Shown piece after piece: positions 33,669 through 35,196 of a DNA stretch of 35,196 nucleotides (the stretch's first letter is position 1; each line of letters starts with the position of its first letter). The notes beneath the pieces are model-generated. The model made no database searches and was not told the origin of the DNA. It saw only the letters and a list, made by a program, of their open reading frames with translations. The DNA is taken from positions 1 to 35,196 of the forward strand of contig DATEVB010000055.1 in NCBI GenBank assembly GCA_035282865.1. The letters run 5' to 3'. The DNA comes from UBA4744 sp035282865 (lineage in GTDB: Bacteria > Actinomycetota > Acidimicrobiia > Spongiisociales > UBA4744). The translations under genes and the position numbers were made by a program.

Positions 33669-33710
33669 GGAGCAACCCTAGAGCCGGTCGAGGAGGTAAC
33701 CTGTCCGGCC

Positions 33711-34667
33711 GTGAGCAGAGTTGGTCTGGTCCTCGGCGGTGGAGGCATCACCGGAGCTTCCTATCACCTCGCCGCCCTCCTCGCCATCAACATGGCCACC
33801 GGTTGGCACCCGAACGACGCGGAGGTGATCGTTGGGACATCGGCGGGGTCCTTCGTCGCTTCAACCGTTCGAGCCGGCGACCTCAGCATCGACTCGATCG
33901 TCAGACCCCATGAGGGACGAGAGCAAGTTGCCGAACGCATTCGCAACCAGATCTACCAACGTCAGCGCCCGGGTGGGGTGGTCCGTTGGGTCCATCGCGG
34001 CTTGCTGCCCGGGTTGCGCAAGCCCGGGGTCACGATGCTGCTGGGTACCCCTGCCCTCCATCACGCCGGTGGGATCGCCGATTGGGTTGAAGAGCAAACG
34101 GGTGAGATGGCGAACAGTTGGCCCGACCGTGCCACAGTGATCGTCGCCTACGACATCGCCGGCGGCGTCCGGGTGGCCTTCGGGACCGAGGATGCACCCG
34201 ACGTGGCACTCAAAGACGCAGTGGCCGCCTCGTCGGCGGTACCGGTCATCTTCAGCCCCTACGAGATCGACAAACGGTATTACGTCGACGGCGGGGTCGT
34301 CTCCGGCACCCACGCCGACCTTCTCCTCGGCAACGCGGACCCTCTCGACCTGGTGCTCGTGCTGGCTCCCATGGCAGCCGACGAGCCCCGGACAGGCGCG
34401 CACTTCTACGAGGGGCTTTTCGACCGCGTCGGCCGCACCGCCCTCAACGATGAGCTGCAAACCATCGGCGCCGCCTGGCCCGACACCGACATCCTGGTGC
34501 TGCGGCCCTCCCCGATGGTGCTCGAGGCCATGAGGCCCAACCCGATGGAACCGGCCGCAGCCGTCCCTACCTTTGTGCGGACCCTTGCCTCGCTGCGCAA
34601 CATGCTGGCCAGACCGGACGTGTGGAACCTGCTCGACCGTCACCTCAACATGCACACGCACCGGTGA
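33711..34667 (+). CDS. Patatin-like phospholipase
   Basis: A 318-residue serine hydrolase of the patatin family, expected to release fatty acids from membrane lipids. The oxyanion motif GGGGITGASYH starts at residue 9, the nucleophile Ser44 is in VGTSAGS, and the catalytic Asp193 is in YYVDGGVVSG. After ASSAVPVIFSPYEI the chain fits the bacterial RssA/NTE-like type. No signal peptide is seen, so a cytoplasmic or membrane-surface role is likely. GTG 33711 is chosen because it opens the homologous sequence (VSRVGLVLGGGG); GGAGG is 13 bases upstream, longer than ideal. A much longer frame (from 33012) runs antisense over mshD and is not real. Confidence 0.87.
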   Translation: MSRVGLVLGGGGITGASYHLAALLAINMATGWHPNDAEVIVGTSAGSFVASTVRAGDLSIDSIVRPHEGREQVAERIRNQIYQRQRPGGVVRWVHRGLLPGLRKPGVTMLLGTPALHHAGGIADWVEEQTGEMANSWPDRATVIVAYDIAGGVRVAFGTEDAPDVALKDAVAASSAVPVIFSPYEIDKRYYVDGGVVSGTHADLLLGNADPLDLVLVLAPMAADEPRTGAHFYEGLFDRVGRTALNDELQTIGAAWPDTDILVLRPSPMVLEAMRPNPMEPAAAVPTFVRTLASLRNMLARPDVWNLLDRHLNMHTHR

Positions 34668-34738
34668 GCAAAGGGAGGCGGGTCGCATAGCGGTGAGCAT
34701 GGCCTTGATCGGAGCGGGCCGGCCTACGGACTAGTCCT

Positions 34739-34755
34739 TTTGGGTTCCACCCAAA
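34739..34755. promoter_or_regulatory. Perfect inverted repeat upstream of the small basic frame
   Basis: TTTGGGT-TCC-ACCCAAA has 7-base arms and a 3-base centre. It is 65 bases before the ATG of the small frame, in an unusually AT-containing patch. It could be an operator, or a hairpin in the RNA; no T-run follows on either strand. Confidence 0.4.
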
Positions 34756-34819
34756 CCATCCTCCAGATCGAACCGGCTCCCTGCCGACATGGGAGGAAGG
34801 CGGATAGGAGACCAGCGAC

Positions 34820-34972
34820 ATGCAAGATTCCAAACGGGGCAAGCACGAACGGAAACGACGCACCCTGATCGAGGTTTTTCACCTGGGTCGCGTTGCTGCG
34901 GTTCGGCGCCTGCAAAGACTCCCCTCCATCGTGACCGGAGAGGGTCTGCTGATCGGAGAAGAACGCGCCTAG
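34820..34972 (+). CDS. Possible small basic protein, 50 residues
   Basis: The frame starts MQDSKRGKHERKRRTLIEVF and ends GEGLLIGEERA before TAG. The first 15 residues carry eight Lys or Arg, and more Arg follow at VAAVRRLQRL, so it could bind nucleic acid. GGAG is nine bases upstream of the ATG, and a palindrome and a hairpin flank it. No family is recognised. Codon third positions are less GC-rich than in the neighbouring genes, which argues for caution. Confidence 0.35.
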   Translation: MQDSKRGKHERKRRTLIEVFHLGRVAAVRRLQRLPSIVTGEGLLIGEERA

Positions 34973-34981
34973 ATGTGATGA

Positions 34982-35000
34982 CCGGGGACGTTGTCCCTGG
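34982..35000. terminator. GC-rich hairpin between convergent genes
   Basis: CCGGGGAC (34982-34989) pairs with GTCCCTGG (34993-35000) across a GTT loop: eight pairs, one of them G-T. It lies just after the small frame and before the end of the convergent adenosine deaminase gene, the expected place for a terminator. The following bases are T/G-rich but there is no true T-run. Confidence 0.5.
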
Positions 35001-35046
35001 CGGGATGGTGTGGTGATTGATTGAGCCCTCCGTACACCGAATCACG

Positions 35047-35196
35047 TCAGGCGAACGCCTTTACGTACCGGTCGAGCTCGGCCAGGAACCCACGGCGCTT
35101 CTCGACGCGCAGAAAGGCGCCTTCGAATGAGTTCCGGGCCAGCACGACGAGATCATCGCGGCTGAGTCCCAGGGCGTCGGCCGCTGCCACGTAGTT
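35047..35196 (-). CDS. add: Adenosine deaminase, C-terminal end (truncated by window edge)
   Basis: Only the last 49 residues are in the window: NYVAAADALGLSRDDLVVLA, then RNSFEGAFL and a charged tail ending LDRYVKAFA. The segment GLSRDDLV.LARNSFEGAF is characteristic of the C-terminus of adenosine/adenine deaminases (purine salvage, adenosine to inosine). Active-site His and Asp residues lie beyond the edge, so adenosine versus adenine specificity cannot be judged. Confidence 0.82.
   Translation of the reverse strand, partial: NYVAAADALGLSRDDLVVLARNSFEGAFLRVEKRRGFLAELDRYVKAFA

Larger units (their letters stand above)
34668..35046. other. 379-base low-information gap at the right end
   Basis: Between the patatin-like gene and the adenosine deaminase end there is no recognisable gene. 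It holds a perfect inverted repeat (34739-34755), one possible 50-codon reading frame (34820-34972) with a ribosome site, and a GC-rich hairpin (34982-35000). CGGTGAGCA occurs twice (at the patatin stop and about 30 bases later). Open frames on the opposite strand have no family features. Confidence 0.6.

Noticed and set aside
33012..33710. Upstream extension of the patatin-like frame
   Set aside because: It lies antisense to mshD, which has strong GNAT and mycothiol synthase motifs.
34731..34800. tRNA-like segment around GGTTCCACCC / GATCGAACC
   Set aside because: A T-arm-like heptamer is present, but no acceptor or anticodon stem can be built on either strand.
1..35196. CRISPR array, insertion sequence, prophage or toxin-antitoxin pair
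   Set aside because: No regularly spaced repeats, transposase or integrase motifs, target-site duplications or phage genes were found on either strand.

Overview
This window is chromosomal DNA of a high-GC Gram-positive bacterium, most likely a member of the Actinomycetota. Three things point there: a mycothiol synthase (mshD), a phosphatidylinositol mannoside module (pgsA-like CDP-alcohol transferase, HtrB-type acyltransferase, PimA-like mannosyltransferase), and a gene order that I recall as matching the Mycobacterium tuberculosis stretch hisS (Rv2580c) to thrS (Rv2614c). Frequent GTG starts and Thr-rich linkers in exported proteins suggest a deep-branching class such as Acidimicrobiia; that placement is inference. 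I saw no tRNA, rRNA, IS element, prophage or CRISPR array.

Layout. Positions 1-21484 are almost entirely a minus-strand train. In transcription order it runs: pgsA-like, acyltransferase, pimA-like, DUF3048 protein, pdxS, pdxT, yebC; then (after one plus-strand DUF2237 gene) ruvC, ruvA, ruvB, queA, tgt, yajC, secD, secF, apt, rel; then three type IV pilin-like genes; then a metallo-beta-lactamase-fold hydrolase and hisS, which runs off the left edge. Many junctions are 4-base ATGA/GTGA overlaps, so translational coupling is likely. Functions are phospholipid and PIM synthesis, PLP synthesis, Holliday junction processing, queuosine modification of tRNA, Sec export, purine salvage and (p)ppGpp control.

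Positions 21578-26399 are on the plus strand: an EF-G-like GTPase (EF-G2 type), a eukaryotic-type citrate synthase and a second, GltA-type citrate synthase, the two synthases being separated by a strong inverted repeat. Positions 26495-31562 return to the minus strand: thrS, a large MMPL/RND-family membrane protein, and a small two-helix membrane protein with a PepSY-like tail.

The right end (31649-35196) is mixed: an aminoglycoside-phosphotransferase-fold protein with a degenerate catalytic loop, an 88-residue membrane-anchored zinc ribbon protein whose 3' end overlaps mshD, mshD itself, a patatin-like phospholipase, a possible 50-codon basic peptide flanked by a palindrome and a hairpin, and the C-terminus of an adenosine deaminase.

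The most unusual content is the material inserted into the conserved backbone: the trio of modular pseudopilins between rel and the hydrolase/hisS pair, and the EF-G2/double citrate synthase/RND block between pgsA and thrS. No clearly new defence or mobile system is visible.
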